Below are positions 52,701 through 62,446 of a DNA stretch of 64,000 bases, in pieces. How positions within the stretch are numbered: the stretch's first letter is position 1; the number at the start of each line of letters is the position of its first letter. Origin of the DNA: Pseudogymnoascus destructans (lineage: Eukaryota > Ascomycota > Leotiomycetes > Thelebolales > Thelebolaceae); contig NW_020167523.1 in assembly GCF_001641265.1 (NCBI RefSeq), positions 186,001 to 250,000 on the forward strand. The letters are read 5' to 3'. Below the pieces are notes generated by a model that was not told the origin of the DNA, did no database searches, and saw only the letters and a program-made list of their open reading frames with translations. Position numbers and translations under genes: made by a program.

Positions 52701-54513
52701 TGAACAGCTCAATCGACGACAAGCAAGGTGGTCTGAACAACTAGGAGGTTTTGACTTTGTTATAAAACATGTCTCAGGGGCCAAGAATCAAAGAGCAGAT
52801 CTCCTCTCAAGAAGACATGACTACCAAGATTCTGCTAAAACTAGCAATACAAAGGCTCTGCTAGACTCAGCAAAGCTTATAGCAGCATCTTTAAGCAACC
52901 CTAGTACTACAGAGGACTTAGGGGTAAACTTATCCCCTCAAGACCAAGTTGCCCCCATTACCTCTTCTCAGGAACCAGAGACCTTTAAAGACTATACACC
53001 CTCAGCAACACTTCTTAAAGCATTCAAAGATGCTTACAACCATGATCCCTTTGCGAAAAGAACTTTGGAATACCTCCAGAAGAAAGGTTCCTCTCTTGAG
53101 AAAGTTGGACTACAGAATTTCTCAAAAAATCAGCATGGACTTCTCTTATTCAAGAACTATATCTATGTCCCAAGGGATAAACGATTACAGCTACACCTCC
53201 TACAGCAGTTTCATGATGCTCCAGCTGCAGGGCACTTTGGCTTTGCAAAAACTTATGAACTTCTAACAAGAAAGTTCTACTGGCCTAGTCTAAGGACTAC
53301 TCTTCAAGACTATATATCTTCTTGCACTACTTGCAACTTGAACAAGCCTACACGGCAAAAGCCCTATGGCCTCTTGCAGCCTCTACCTATACCAGAACGC
53401 CCATGGGACTCCATATCCATTGACTTTATAGTCAAGTTGCCTCCTTCTATCCCAAAAGGGGGTGCTACCCCTTATGACTCTATCCTTGTGGTGGTAGAAA
53501 GGCTCACAAAAATGGCACACTTTGAGCCTTGCAATGAGACTATCACAGCTTCTGAACTTGCGTGGCTATTCCTCAAGGTGGTCTTTAAATATCATGGAAT
53601 TCCTGGACACTGGATCTCAGATAGGGGAGCAGTTTTCACTTCAAACTTTTTTAAGGAGTTCTCTAAACTCTTAAACATGGAACAACGCTTCTCTACAGCT
53701 TATCACCCTCAAACAGATGGCCAGACAGAGAGAGTCAACTCTGTACTTGAACAATATCTAAGAATTTATACAAACTATGCTCAAGACAACTGGGCAGATC
53801 TTCTCCATCTTGCAGAATTTGCTTACAACAACACAGTCTCTAACACCACAAAAGAGACACCTTTCTATGCAAACTATGGTTATCACCCTAGGTTTGAAGT
53901 GGCAGAACTGAATTGTCCTGAAAATTTCAAAAACCCTTCTGCTACTGAAAGAATCATCTACCTTAAGGGCCTCCAGGACTATCTCAAGGTTCAAATACAG
54001 CGTGCACAAGACGAGCAGGCTCAGGCCTTTAACAGGGGGGTGGTTGCACCACAATTCAAAGTTGGTGATCAAGTCTTTTTGTCTAGAAGACATATCACAA
54101 CTACTAGACCTTCAAACAAACTTGATACTAAAAGACTTGGACCTTTTAAGATCACAAGGACTATTGGCAAGAATGCTTTCGAGCTTGCATTACCACCTAC
54201 TTGGACTATCCATAATGTCTTCCATGCATCTCTCTTGTCTAAGGCACAAGAAAGTTCCTTAAGACCACTTCAGTCTCCTCCACCTCCTGTTCTGATCTTG
54301 GATCAACCAGAATATGAAGTAGAGTCTATCCTTGACAAAAAGACACTTAGAGGTCAGGACTACTTCCTCGTTAAGTGGAAAGGCTATCCTACAAGTGACA
54401 ACACTTGGGAGCCTAAGAGAAATCTAAAAAATGCATCTAAGCTCATTCTAGAATTTCTTTCTAAGAAAGCCACCTGGCTAAAGGGCAAGCAGACAGCCCA
54501 CAAACGTCCTTAA
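49720..54513 (+). CDS. Gag-pol polyprotein of a chromodomain Ty3/gypsy element
   Basis: One uninterrupted 1597-aa frame holds all functions. Gag covers about 1-310 (FGDINET, YYQGLKSSIKDEL) and ends in the CCHC knuckle C316, C319, H324, C329. The aspartic protease has DSG at 408-410. The RT includes RLCVDYRGLN and YLDD at 764-767. RNase H has ETDASDFAISGIL and SDHSN. Integrase has the HHCC finger (ending CTTCNLNK), catalytic stretches SIDFIV, SDRGAVF and TERVN, and a GPF region (RLGPFKIT). A chromodomain near 1535-1585 (VKWKGYPTSDNTWEP) may direct insertion to marked chromatin. A single fused gag-pol frame fits the Tf1/sushi-like chromoviruses. No disabling change was seen, so the protein could be functional. 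Confidence 0.95.
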   Translation: MEEDQAPTTTAEQQMQQLFAFIQTIANKLENLENTFQANTSATQCSTQTHHTEFPTAPLAISSTPGALPKVQTPDLYHGDRRKLKGFLMQLDIYFTLRPHQFTSDIQKIYFAASYLRGSAFNFFEPYLRRLSGNNQNTTTPLITSYDQFQEELTRTFGDINETATAERELQKLCQKTSAAQYTTEFRRITSHLTWNEEALVFTYYQGLKSSIKDELSKEERPTTLQTLIEKAVRLDDRLFERRKEKNQDWHPTRNFNNYTSTPTAKDSAPEPMDLDASIKRSTANPAPQPTGYPQKLKRGKLTPQERKHRMDNNLCLYCGKGGHRIQECYSARGSADSKHIAASDTVTTAIPEKLEKSLAGTTSTETITSPLDNKDVSMVLSQSLTHLLIPIQLHFKQQVLSTRAMIDSGATGNFISQDLILTHQLPTIPKRTPELLRVIDGTPISSGSITCNTPVLKLEIPLGKSTFSDTISLDVIPMKYPVILGLPWLQRHDPTINWKHLSLGFSSNPELNTEKTLQASVTPIQVQDSNLSQIKDFDQTMDDISSLIWVKPFQPVLEIAATSDLEKSSQEVILPLAYQDYQHLFDKAKASILPKHQPYDHEIPLAEGSMPPYGPIYSLSELELKTLREYLDENLSSGFIRTSSSPAGAPILFVKKKDGSLRLCVDYRGLNAVTVKNRYALPLIPELIDRLSSARIFTKLDLRGAYNLIRIKEGDEWKTAFRTRYGHFEYQVMPFGLANAPASFQALMNDILRPYLDIFVVVYLDDILIYSLDTQEHVLHVRQVLEKLSQAQLCCKLEKCLFHMSQVDFLGHRISTEGIQMDPEKTKAVQTWPIPSSIKEVQSFLGFANYYRRFIPRYTSLALPLTQLLHKDTLYHWDKTQQDAFDALKGEFKEGKMLLHFNPLKPATLETDASDFAISGILYQAPKDKQEELQPVAFYSRKLSAAEQNYPITDKELLAIVCSLKHWRCYLEGANYPITIYSDHSNLLTFTTTEQLNRRQARWSEQLGGFDFVIKHVSGAKNQRADLLSRRHDYQDSAKTSNTKALLDSAKLIAASLSNPSTTEDLGVNLSPQDQVAPITSSQEPETFKDYTPSATLLKAFKDAYNHDPFAKRTLEYLQKKGSSLEKVGLQNFSKNQHGLLLFKNYIYVPRDKRLQLHLLQQFHDAPAAGHFGFAKTYELLTRKFYWPSLRTTLQDYISSCTTCNLNKPTRQKPYGLLQPLPIPERPWDSISIDFIVKLPPSIPKGGATPYDSILVVVERLTKMAHFEPCNETITASELAWLFLKVVFKYHGIPGHWISDRGAVFTSNFFKEFSKLLNMEQRFSTAYHPQTDGQTERVNSVLEQYLRIYTNYAQDNWADLLHLAEFAYNNTVSNTTKETPFYANYGYHPRFEVAELNCPENFKNPSATERIIYLKGLQDYLKVQIQRAQDEQAQAFNRGVVAPQFKVGDQVFLSRRHITTTRPSNKLDTKRLGPFKITRTIGKNAFELALPPTWTIHNVFHASLLSKAQESSLRPLQSPPPPVLILDQPEYEVESILDKKTLRGQDYFLVKWKGYPTSDNTWEPKRNLKNASKLILEFLSKKATWLKGKQTAHKRP

Positions 54514-54524
54514 AAGGGGGATCA

Positions 54525-55449
54525 TGTCATACTGACATTTGTTGCACTCAGTTTGCTATCAAACTCAAGAGCAAACTTAGAAATCTCCTCCTCAAACCTA
54601 CAAGTCACCATACATATCTTGGCTTATCACACCAACAACAGAAGCAATACGATTGCTGCAAACTCTTCTACTACATCTGTTTATGCTACATACATCACGG
54701 CATATCATTTGGACACTCATTGAACAAGTTCTTAAGAAAATATCCTCCTTAAGGGGGTGGGCCAATACTACCACATGGCATATATCTACCAACTAGAGGC
54801 CTAGGAACATGAACGATAGCTCTAGAAGCTTCTACAACCCTCTATGATTCATTACACGTCATCGCTCCTTAGTTACCCACAAGATTGGTTAAGTTATGAC
54901 ATAATTTATCTATAGGTACTCTGACCTTGGACCTCCTTTTCACTTCCTATAGGCTAGGAACCCAAGAGATGGTTCTATGGGATTTTCTTACGTTCACTAC
55001 ATGATTAGCAAGCTAGTTGTGGGTCGCACTTGATTTCTAATACATTTACCAAGCCTGGTTAGTCATGGAAAGTCATGGAAAATGAGAGAACTACACTCCT
55101 TTGGCATAAATAGGATTGCCCTTTCCTTAAGAAAGGGCAAGCAGGCAATACAGTAAATCGACTAGCACATACTTCTACGTCTTTTCCAAGCTTCCAAGCA
55201 TTGATCTTGTTATTCTCTGTTTTTGAATCAGTGAGGTGCTAACCTCTGACTTACCCCTGAGTTCTCAGACTCAACATTTGTTGCAACTTGTCTAAACCAC
55301 TTCACCACATCATACACCTGATTGCTGCGTTGTGGAATAGTCTAAGCTACAACCCTTTGGCTCTGTTTCCTAAGACAGTGTGTTGTCTTAGTAAATTCAT
55401 CCCTTCCTTGGGTGCCTAGATTCTCACATCTGGTGCACCCACCATTACA
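54525..55449 (+). mobile_element. 3' LTR of gypsy copy 2 (LTR-7)
   Basis: The 925-bp LTR lacks 8 bp present in the 5' LTR (the TACTCAAC of the CAATACTACTCAACG stretch) and differs by a few substitutions. The transcript-start word is AAGCAGGCAA here. Confidence 0.93.
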
Positions 55450-55621
55450 TCAAGCCCCATGGGGCTTGAATTTTCCGTACGAAACCCCATGGCTCTCGAT
55501 CAATCTGCTTTTTGAGCCTGCCAACTTCTGTGACCAATGATTCCCGACGATTGACTCGGAAGCGACGATGACAATTCCTGATTACATAATCGCAGCACCC
55601 TTGGTCAGTACTGCAGCTCAA
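55450..55621. other. Short non-coding island between LTRs
   Basis: It contains a CCCCATGGGG palindrome and a CCGTACGA word but no gene. It continues after the solo LTR at 56528. Confidence 0.5.
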
Positions 55622-56527
55622 TGTAATGGTGGGTGCACCAGATGTGAGAATCTAGCCACCCAAGGAAGGGATGAATTTACTAAGACAACACACTGTCTTA
55701 GAAAACAGAGCCAAAGGGTCGTAGCTTAGACTATTCCACAACGCAGCAACCAGGTGTGTGATGTAGTGAAGTGGTTCAGACAAGTTGCAACAAATGTTGA
55801 GTCTGGGAACTCAGGGGTAAGTCAGAGGTTAACACCTCACTGACTTTTCAGAAACAAGGAGTAACAAGATCAATGCTTGGAAGCTTGGAAAAGACGTGGA
55901 AGTATGTGATAGTCGATTTACTGTATTGTCTGCTTGCCCTTTCTTAAGGAAAGGGCAATCCTATTTATGCTAAAGGAGTGTAGTTCTCTCATTTTCCAAG
56001 ACTTTCCATGACTTACCAGGCTTGGTAACTGTAGTCGACGTAAGAAAATCCCATAGAACCATCTCTTAGGTTCGTAGCCTATAGGAAGTAAAAGGAGGTC
56101 CAAGGTCAGAGTACCCCTATAGACAAATTATGTCATAGACAAATTATGTCATAACTTAACCAATCTTGTGGGTAACTAAAGAGCGATGAAATGAATCATA
56201 GAGGTGCGTAGGAGCTTTTAGAGCTATCGTTCATGCTCCTAGGCCTCTAGTTGTTAGAGATATGTCATGTGGTAGTATGAGTGATGTCATGTAATGAATC
56301 ATAGAGGGTTGTAGAGATATGCTATGTGGTAATATCGGCCCAGTAACTAAGGAGCGATGACGTGTAATGAATCATAGATGGTTGTAGCAATCGTTGAGTA
56401 GTATTGCTCTTGTTGTTGGTGTGATAAAGCCAAAATATGTATAGTGACTTGTAGGTTTGAGGAGGAGATTTCCAAGTTTGCTCTTGAGTTTGATAGCAAA
56501 CTGAGTGCAACGAATGTCAGTATGATA
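55622..56527 (-). mobile_element. Solo gypsy LTR (LTR-8)
   Basis: The 906-bp LTR is flanked by perfect CTCAA duplications (55617-55621 and 56528-56532). It has two 16-bp repeat units. Its outer terminus reads TATCATAC instead of TGTCATAC, a G-to-A change in the terminal dinucleotide. Confidence 0.94.
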
Positions 56528-56532
56528 CTCAA

Positions 56533-56885
56533 GTTGATGAAAGCGTCTTAAGATTATGAGCATGTCCATACCTCTGCATCAACCATCCATAGCCCGAATG
56601 CTCTCACTGTCTCACATCAAGGGGCTGCCCTCATACTGCTGCATTACTGAATCGGCCAATGCATGACGCCGCAAACCGTTGGCCGTTGGTAATCCCGAAC
56701 GAGGGAGGATTGCCCCCCAGCAACTCCCCGGCCGATGTTAGTTTGTAGGGGGATTGGTCTTGCATGGGCAAGGAATTGAGCAATATATAAGGCATGCGAT
56801 TACCCAGAAAGTTCAACTCCGGTCTTCGAAACATCACTCATATTCTGGCTGCAATAGATTGTGGCCCCTCCGTGGACTCTTATCA
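56533..56885. other. Intergenic DNA, no gene seen
   Basis: No feature was recognised. It includes the likely promoter of the disrupted gene at 56886. Confidence 0.45.
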
Positions 56886-57603
56886 ATGAACACTCCGCCG
56901 AATAGCCCTAGGTTATCGCCTTTGGGGACATTGGAAGATATAGCAAGGGCCGTGGCGACTATGCGCGCCACATGGGTGTCTCCTCCGTTTCTTGCAGTGA
57001 GCGGAGAGGAATCCATTGGGAATACAAATACAGGAGAGAAAACGTCCCAGGCATACAGAACGGTGACTCAAGTGTATGCCAGGTCCTACTGGTTAGTCAT
57101 TCCTTGCTTACAATCGTAGGGATGGCAATGCAAGCAAATATGCCCTCGTGAATGAACTTCAACCCATATCCACGCCTGACAGAACTATCCTTGGATCTAC
57201 AATACAGAGAGGGACAACTATCAAGGCTAAAATTTCGGATACGATTTACTCTCAACAAACCCTCAACATGTTGAATAAGCTATTTGGTGCACGACTATGC
57301 GCGGGAATGGAAAACAAAGTTGTGCAGGATGTTGTCAGAGAAGTCCATGGCATGATGACCCCAGAACAGCACTTAGTGCTATGCCTAGGCGCTTGGCAAT
57401 TTGAAGCCAATCGAATAAGACTTCTATCACACCCATGGGAGCACTTTTACAGGTTTGCTTTTATGGAGCCAGGGATTGGCAAATGCGATCTCTTTGCTGG
57501 CATGGCAAGAAGTTGGAATTCTGTATTAGGCGACCAGAAAACTGCAGAAGAAATCACTGCTATGTGGCAAGACATGATTGTTAGTGTTCTCATTTTATCC
57601 TGA
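56886..57603 (+). pseudogene. Hypothetical protein, disrupted or with an ultrashort intron
   Basis: A frame from ATG 56886 encodes MNTPPNSPRLSPLGTLED through TQVYARSYWLVIPCLQS and stops at 57117-57119. A second frame, without its own early ATG, covers 57120-57603 (KYALVNELQPISTPDR, LNMLNKLFGARLCAGME, WHQDM-like C-terminus). Removing 57092-57119, which begins GTTAGT and ends GTAG, fuses the frames into 229 aa, but 28 nt is far below the usual fungal intron size. A deletion that removed a membrane segment and part of a larger intron is an equally good reading. I recognise no family. Confidence 0.4.
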
Positions 57604-57862
57604 ACCACCAAATCCTTCTGACATAGACCGCATCTAGTTGATGATTGGCAGATTTTCCAAGCGACGCCTACAGGAACTAAATTACCATTTATGCCCTTGC
57701 CCCATTTCGCAGCCTCACAGCCGGCACGGTTGCAGACACCGAGTGTGCGACGCTTGAGGCTAGATTTCAGACACCTTGCGCTCGTCTCTTCGATTTTGGC
57801 ACTTGACAGCTCAAGGGCAGAGCAAAGACCTAACGCGGCAAATTAACCCGAGAATGTCCGAA

Positions 57863-59078
57863 TCAACTGCTCTCTACCCCGGACGTAGAGCCAGTCTTAT
57901 ACGAGGAGTCGTCCTTTGTCGCTTGATCCTCTACTTTATTCTCATCGGTTCGAAACCTCTTTTCATCCATACGTCTGAGCCCTTCCGGCGGCGTGGCTTC
58001 CCGACGCCGTTTCCTCGTCCAAGGTTTCGCAGAGGAAACAACACTCGATTGCCGCTTAATGAAAGACGCTCGTTCCTCTGCGTGCTCGAGAAAAGTACAC
58101 AGGGTAGCAGCAGAGATATCAATCGGATCGCGGAGCCTTCCTTCCGCTAGGGCTGCTGTAGTAAAGTCTCGTAGGCGGAGTTGAAGGCCTGATTTGCCCG
58201 GATCCCCATTGCTGTGGCGGAAGACCTATCCAATGTTAAAATACCAAGTCATGACATGGAAATGGAATAAATAGGGAAGGCAAACCTGATTTGTGACTAC
58301 CTGCTCCGCGACTAATTCTTTCTCTCCAACGTCATTTGTTATGACGTTCGGCCGCCACACAGATAAGGTCGCCTTCTTACTCCCTCTATACTCAATATCC
58401 AAACCTATAACGACGCCAATATCGCTATCGGACCCAAGAATATAATCGTCAGCAAGACGTGCTAGATCTTTTCTTTTCTGCGCATATGACACCTCGAACA
58501 CAACCCCCGGATAGGGCGCATCAGAGTGGTGGAATTGCGCATCCGGATCATGCTTGCCGTAGTCTTGGTCGGGGAATGTGATTGATGCTGAGCCGTAGGA
58601 GCCAATCTTGTTTGCGAATTGTGCCGACTCGCCAGTGACGGATTTCAGCTGCACTTGTATTTCTTCGACGATTTGAGCGATGAATCGTTCATGCACGATG
58701 GTGGGCATTCGAAGAACGAACTGGTTTGCAGAAGGGAAGTAGTCGTATCTGTAGGTAATATGCTTGTATTAGCTAAGTAGCGGATGTAATCTGTTCATCA
58801 TACCGAAGTTTGTCTTGCAAAAAACCCCAGAGGGAGTCGTCACTTTGAAGCTGATCCAGTAATACCTGGTATCCTTCCGGGTCTAATGTATAGCCAGCCC
58901 AAGGTACGTCTGTTGAGCTGCGACCCTGCTGCCGATCCCCTATTTCCTTTATGATTTGCTTTATAATGCGCGACGCCGAACTCGTCGCCTTCTCCTCAGT
59001 CGGTGGAGGAGTTAAAGGTGGGCTCGTGAAGCTTTCTGGAGGCGTGGCGTGTTGAAGAGATTGGGCTTGAATGTTCAT
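57863..59078 (-). CDS. Three-exon fungal protein with possible PD-(D/E)XK-like core
   Basis: Exons are 58804-59078, 58286-58748 and 57863-58225. Introns of 55 bp (GTATGA...CTACAG) and 60 bp (GTTTGC...GGATAG) join a 366-aa frame. Residues 1-60 are low-complexity (PPLTPPPTEE). The conserved core reads HDPDAQFHH (D159, D161), PGVVFEVSYAQ (E177 in E-V-S) and LARLADDYI, then VVIGLDIEYRG and KKATLSVWRP. An acidic residue followed by ExS on adjacent strands resembles the PD-(D/E)XK nuclease fold with serine in place of lysine; this assignment is inference. The C-terminal exon carries a basic nuclear-signal-like cluster (RKRRRE). It is intact and lies between broken genes. Activity and target are unknown. 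Confidence 0.75.
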
Positions 59079-59889
59079 GATAAAACAGTCCTACATATGG
59101 ACCTTGGTATATGGAGGAATTGTGTCGAGTTAAAATAGCGGCAGTGAAGAAGTGTCTTGAGATTCGACGGTGTGTTTATTTTTGTTTATTCTTTGATGTG
59201 TGTGGCTTGACAACACGAGAACACGGTAGCACGTGACTTGTTAGCACCTGACGATGTGCTGGAGGATTACCGTCCGGTCGGGGATTATTGGAAATTCAGG
59301 GCAGAATTCCGGATTATCCCACAGCCGAACAGAATTATCACTTGGGAACACCAAAGTGGCACAGGCGAAATCGGGGCTCAGCGTACAGTGTATAGGACAC
59401 TATACAGTATAATAGAATCAATTGAACTATCTAATTACCTACTGGCCTACGTATTATTATATAGGCCGGCCTAGAACCAGCGGGCGGAGCTGGCCCTGAT
59501 ACGATGCCTGGTTAATCCGAACCAGACCCTCCGAAGCCTTGCACCTTTAAAGGTTCAAGTAGGTTTTTAAATTCACGCTTGTTGGCGAAACAAAGAGTGG
59601 GCACGGCAAATCTGCCATGCCACTAGGGAGTAAGTAAATCTATTGTATAATGTCTCATATTGACCGCAAGAACGACTCAATGGTCCGAAATTGCTCATCT
59701 TGGCTTGGTCGTAAAAGAAGAAGTAGATAATGCTGCCTTGTTCCCGGGTTTTTGGTATCCGATCATCCAAGAGGTCCAGGATGAACCTCGAAAGGAAAGT
59801 TTTTCCTTGACCAGGGTGACCAGGAGCGTCTCTGATCCGAAGAAAAGAGGATTCATCTTTAAATAGCCATGCAGTTACGACAAGATGGG
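59079..59889. other. No supported gene
   Basis: Short frames only. The last 200 bp may contain further decayed N-terminal sequence of the helicase gene that follows. Confidence 0.45.
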
Positions 59890-62158
59890 CCCGACACGTG
59901 ATTTCATTCTGGCATGACGAAAATGGGCCATGGGAGAGTAGTCAGATGTCGAGAGCAGTATCCAATTGGGCCCTCCACTACATGGGCCGGCGGATCACAC
60001 TCCAGGATTGATGGCACATTGCAGTTGCCATCAGCAAGAAGCTTGCCCGCGATAGGGGCGTGAAGAAGGCTGACTTTGAGAATGACGATGATGATGATGA
60101 CCCGGAACAATATGAGATCCCGGATGACCTGGCGGCTAGCCACACTAGCAAGACTGCAGAAAATTATGGTGTCACCATTGATGTGCTAAAGCGCCTGACG
60201 GCAGAGTCGCTGGAGATATTTGGTCAGGTCAGCCACCGGTGGCACAAGTTCCTGGGACTCATAGAGTTAGGGTTATCACCGTCATCAAAGCCATCCCTAA
60301 AAAGGGAATGTGCGGCGGACGCAGGAGGGCTGACGCCTAGAAAGCGGCCTAAAATACTGCCTCTCGACAAGGCAGTCTCCGAAGTGGCTTCCGAGCAAGC
60401 CCTTCTAAAAGCTCTCCGGGCGGTTCTGCGGGATGACCATGCACAGTTCCGGACACCACAGCAAAAGGAGGCGGTGCGGCTGGCTGCAGCAAAGGAGACC
60501 CCGATCGTCGCGATCCTACCAACAGGCGGTGAGAAAAGCCTAGTCTTCATAGTGCCAGCCATGCTGTCCAGTTCTAAGGTCACAATTGTAGTAGCACCAT
60601 ACGCGGAGCTAAAACGGCAACTGGTCACCCGCTGCATCGATGCTGGGCTAGACTGCAAGCACTGGCCCGAGGCACAGGAGAGCTGGCCAAGGGTGGTACT
60701 AGTGTCAGCAGAAGCAGCCTCGAGTGATGACTTCTTACAATGGGCAGCAGACGTGGGTGTCCGGGGGAAGCTCGACCGGGTGGTGATTGATGAGTGTCAG
60801 CTTACGTTTACCGCAGCTGGCGAGTACCGAAGGAAGCTTCGGGGGTTGGTGCTCCTCCGTAACCTAGGGTGTCCGTTTGTGTTTTTGACTGGGACATTGC
60901 CACCGCTCTGCCAGCAAGAATTCGAGGAGGCCATGCAACTGCAGAGCCCGCTTTACATCCGCGCTTCTAGCCACCGTGTCAATATGGAATATTCGGTGGT
61001 TCGGGTGAAGAATGGGCGGGGAGCGACAGAAGTTCAGAAGTTGGTTGAATCCCGAGTGGCAGGGCTTGCCCCTGGAGAGAAAGGGGTCATTTACTGCAAC
61101 AGTCATTTAAAATGCAAGGTGCTGGCTCAGCGGCTAGGGTGCCACTATTATCATGGCAATCCTGCGGACAGCAACGCTCACTTCGTTGCCCAGCGAGAGG
61201 CTGGTTTCCAGGCGTGGCTCGGCGGTGAGACGCCATACATTGTAGCCACCGCCGTTCTCGGGACGGGAATGATGTGCCAGGGATCTCACATGTCCTTCAC
61301 CTCGAAGCACCACATTCCATCATTGACTATGCGCAGGAAGCTGGACGTGCCGGAAGGGGTGGGGAGCGTGTTGTAGCTGTGGTGGTGATTGAGGAGAAGG
61401 ACTGGCCAGAGGAAGACGCGGCAAAGGACAGCTGCCTTGAGCTGAAACGGCGCGAGGTGAACAGCTTCATCCGGACAAAGGGGTGTCGGCGTAGGATCCT
61501 TGGGCGGTGCCTAGACAGTGACCTACGGGACTGCAAGGGGATTGAAGCGGTGCTGTGCGAAAACTGCAGGCGACAGGAACTGGTCTGGAAGAGTGAGTTG
61601 TCTACGCAAGGGATGATTATGTCTCAGGCGTACGGGCGAAAGGTGGCACGAGGGTTGGAGCAGATGGAGTCGGCGCTAGAGGAAGTAAGGGAGCTTGGGC
61701 AGTGGGGTTGCCGGATGTGCTGGATGTTCAAGGGGGCGAAGGAGGCAAGAGGACACAAGTGGATGGAGTGCACTGAGATCGAGGAGTGCCTGAGTTTCCG
61801 AGGGTGCATGGAATTCCAGGGGAAGATTAACTACCGACGGGACCGACAGGCGCAGTTTCTAAGCTGCTTCTACTGTCATGTGTCGCAGCAGCTATGCCGG
61901 GATGGGTACAAGGGGGGAGGGAAAGGGTGTCAGTGGAAGCACGTTGTGATACCAGCGGCGATAGCAGCTACGACGGAGGAGGGGTTATGGGCCCGGGTGC
62001 AAGAGCTCGCGGGGAGAGAGCTGCAGGAGGAGACGGAGTACGGGCGGTGGCTGGAGCAAAAGCATCCCAAGTTGGTGTGTGGGCAGGAGATGACGAATGC
62101 AATGGCGGTTTTCGAATTGGTGTTGAGATGGAGGGCTGAGAAGGGGGTTGGGAGGTAA
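59890..62158 (+). pseudogene. RecQ-like (telomere-linked type) helicase, broken
   Basis: The readable frame starts near 59890 (RWARHVISFWHDENG) and has a TGA for the expected tryptophan at about 60020 (LQD-stop-WHIAVAI). It then runs into a RecQ-type SF2 helicase. Walker A is PTGGEKS, with glutamate where the P-loop normally has glycine. Then come VVIDECQL (DExx box), FLTGTLPP and VIYCNSHLKCK, and TAVLGTGMMC. A 1-nt loss near 61278 shifts the frame. The rest (EAPHSIIDYAQEAGRAGR, a motif VI, then a cysteine-rich C-terminal domain with CENCRR, CRMCW and CFYCHV) continues to 62158. Such genes are often subtelomeric in fungi. No telomere repeats are in the window, so location is only suggested. 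Confidence 0.85.
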
Positions 62159-62444
62159 GGGGTGACTGGGGGGGATGTAGGGGGAATGACAGTGCGAGTA
62201 ATCAAAATCGCATGCTCCAAAAGGTGACTGCGCACAAGCGACAACGTTTGGGCTACCCAATGTGTTGTCTTGGGGGTAACCGCATCGGAACGAAGGGGGA
62301 TGCGGGTTAGGGAGTCTGGAATGTAGGCTGCCGACTGCGCGAAGTAGGCGAAACTCTCATTGGTTGATAGTTGGGTCAGAAGGCAAGGGGAATTTGAATG
62401 CGAGCATTCATATCCGAATACTCGAGAACAGTATTGAATACGAA
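62159..62444. other. Intergenic DNA, no gene seen
   Basis: No feature was recognised between the helicase gene and pogo-C copy 2. Confidence 0.45.
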
Positions 62445-62446
62445 TA

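Larger units (their letters stand above)
48735..55449 (+). mobile_element. Full-length Ty3/gypsy chromovirus, copy 2
   Basis: The 6.7-kb element has a 5' LTR (48735-49667), primer-binding site, one gag-pol frame, polypurine tract (AAAAGGGGGA, 54512-54521) and 3' LTR (54525-55449). The LTRs differ by one 8-bp indel and roughly ten substitutions, so insertion is fairly recent. The flanking 5-mers do not match (CGCTC and TCAAG), so an end has been exchanged or rearranged. Confidence 0.93.

Noticed and set aside
57776..58184. Plus-strand ORFs over this interval
   Set aside because: They are shadows of the third exon of the minus-strand gene at 57863-59078.
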